Position numbers and translations under genes: made by a program. A stretch of 6,081 nucleotides of DNA. Source: Pseudomonadota bacterium (GTDB taxonomy: Bacteria; Pseudomonadota; Alphaproteobacteria; Rhizobiales; Xanthobacteraceae). The stretch is taken from positions 1 through 6,081 of the forward strand of contig JAJYAH010000451.1 of the NCBI GenBank assembly GCA_021779635.1. The letters are read 5' to 3'. Below are positions 5,879-6,081 of this stretch, in pieces (positions within the stretch are counted from its first letter, which is position 1; each line of letters opens with the position of its first letter). Under the pieces are notes generated by a model, which saw only the letters and a list, made by a program, of their open reading frames with translations, searched no databases and was not told where the DNA came from.

Positions 5879-6081
5879 ATGAATTTCCGTATCTTGGCCG
5901 CGTCGGTCCGGCCGCGTGGGCGGGTTTTCGCCTTGTTGGCGGCAACGGCATTGGTGGCCTCGCTTGTTGCGCCCGAGGTCCAGGCGCAGCAGCCGGCTCC
6001 AGCCCCGGCGCCTGCCGCGCCCAAGGCCAAGAAGACTGCACCGAAGCCCGCTCCGGCCGCGCCGGCACCGGCCGCCCAGGC
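5879..6081 (+). CDS. IalB-like (invasion-associated locus B family) exported protein, N-terminal part (3' partial)
   Basis: An ATG at 5879 opens a frame of 67 codons that runs off the window. Residues 1-36 form a long signal peptide: basic n-region with RPRGR, hydrophobic VFALLAATALVASLVA, and cleavage after EVQA. The mature chain begins QQPAPAPAPAAPKAKK and continues as an Ala/Pro/Lys-rich, probably disordered linker. From memory, Bradyrhizobium and Rhodopseudomonas IalB-family proteins have just this leader and linker before the periplasmic IalB domain; in Bartonella, IalB promotes erythrocyte invasion, while in free-living relatives its role is unclear. The IalB domain itself lies beyond the window, so the family call rests on the N-terminus only. 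Alternatives are another Ala/Pro-rich exported protein such as a TonB-like or cell-wall-associated protein. The gene is divergent from the YejA-like gene. Confidence 0.65.
   Translation, partial: MNFRILAASVRPRGRVFALLAATALVASLVAPEVQAQQPAPAPAPAAPKAKKTAPKPAPAAPAPAAQ

Overview
The window looks like chromosomal DNA of an alphaproteobacterium of the Bradyrhizobium/Rhodopseudomonas group (Nitrobacteraceae). This rests on high GC content with G/C-ending codons, an Mfd C-terminus, a small secreted PRC-barrel protein, a YejA-type peptide-binding protein, an IalB-like leader, and a remnant of an intergenic sequence I recall as common in Bradyrhizobium relatives. The genus is an inference; no rRNA or other definitive marker is present. 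I see no tRNA, rRNA, CRISPR array, insertion sequence or phage gene.

Layout. Bases 2-298 (+) hold the last ~98 codons of mfd, the transcription-repair coupling factor. Converging on it from the minus strand are four genes, read right to left: a secreted YejA-like family-5 solute-binding protein (3786-5651); an AMP-binding/acyl-CoA synthetase-like protein whose ATG overlaps the preceding stop by 4 bp (2275-3789); a PleD-like protein with two receiver-like folds and a GGDEF-like domain that has lost its signature residues (890-2122); and a small exported PRC-barrel protein (419-814). Divergent from this block, at the right edge, a plus-strand gene starts at 5879. It encodes a signal peptide followed by an Ala/Pro/Lys-rich segment, like the N-terminus of Bradyrhizobium IalB-family proteins, and is cut by the window end.

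How the genes relate. The binding protein and the AMP-ligase-like protein are almost certainly co-transcribed and translationally coupled. A 152-bp gap containing a perfect 8-bp inverted repeat separates them from the GGDEF-like gene. The PRC-barrel gene probably has its own promoter: a GGAAC-N16-CATT motif close to the EcfG general-stress consensus, correctly placed ahead of a strong Shine-Dalgarno. No transport permease is present next to the binding protein.

The most interesting feature is degeneracy. The ligase-like protein has lost the recognisable ATP-binding P-loop and the C-terminal lysine motif, and the PleD-like protein has lost its phosphoacceptor and GGDEF residues, yet both frames are intact. 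They may be retained as binding or sensory proteins rather than as enzymes.
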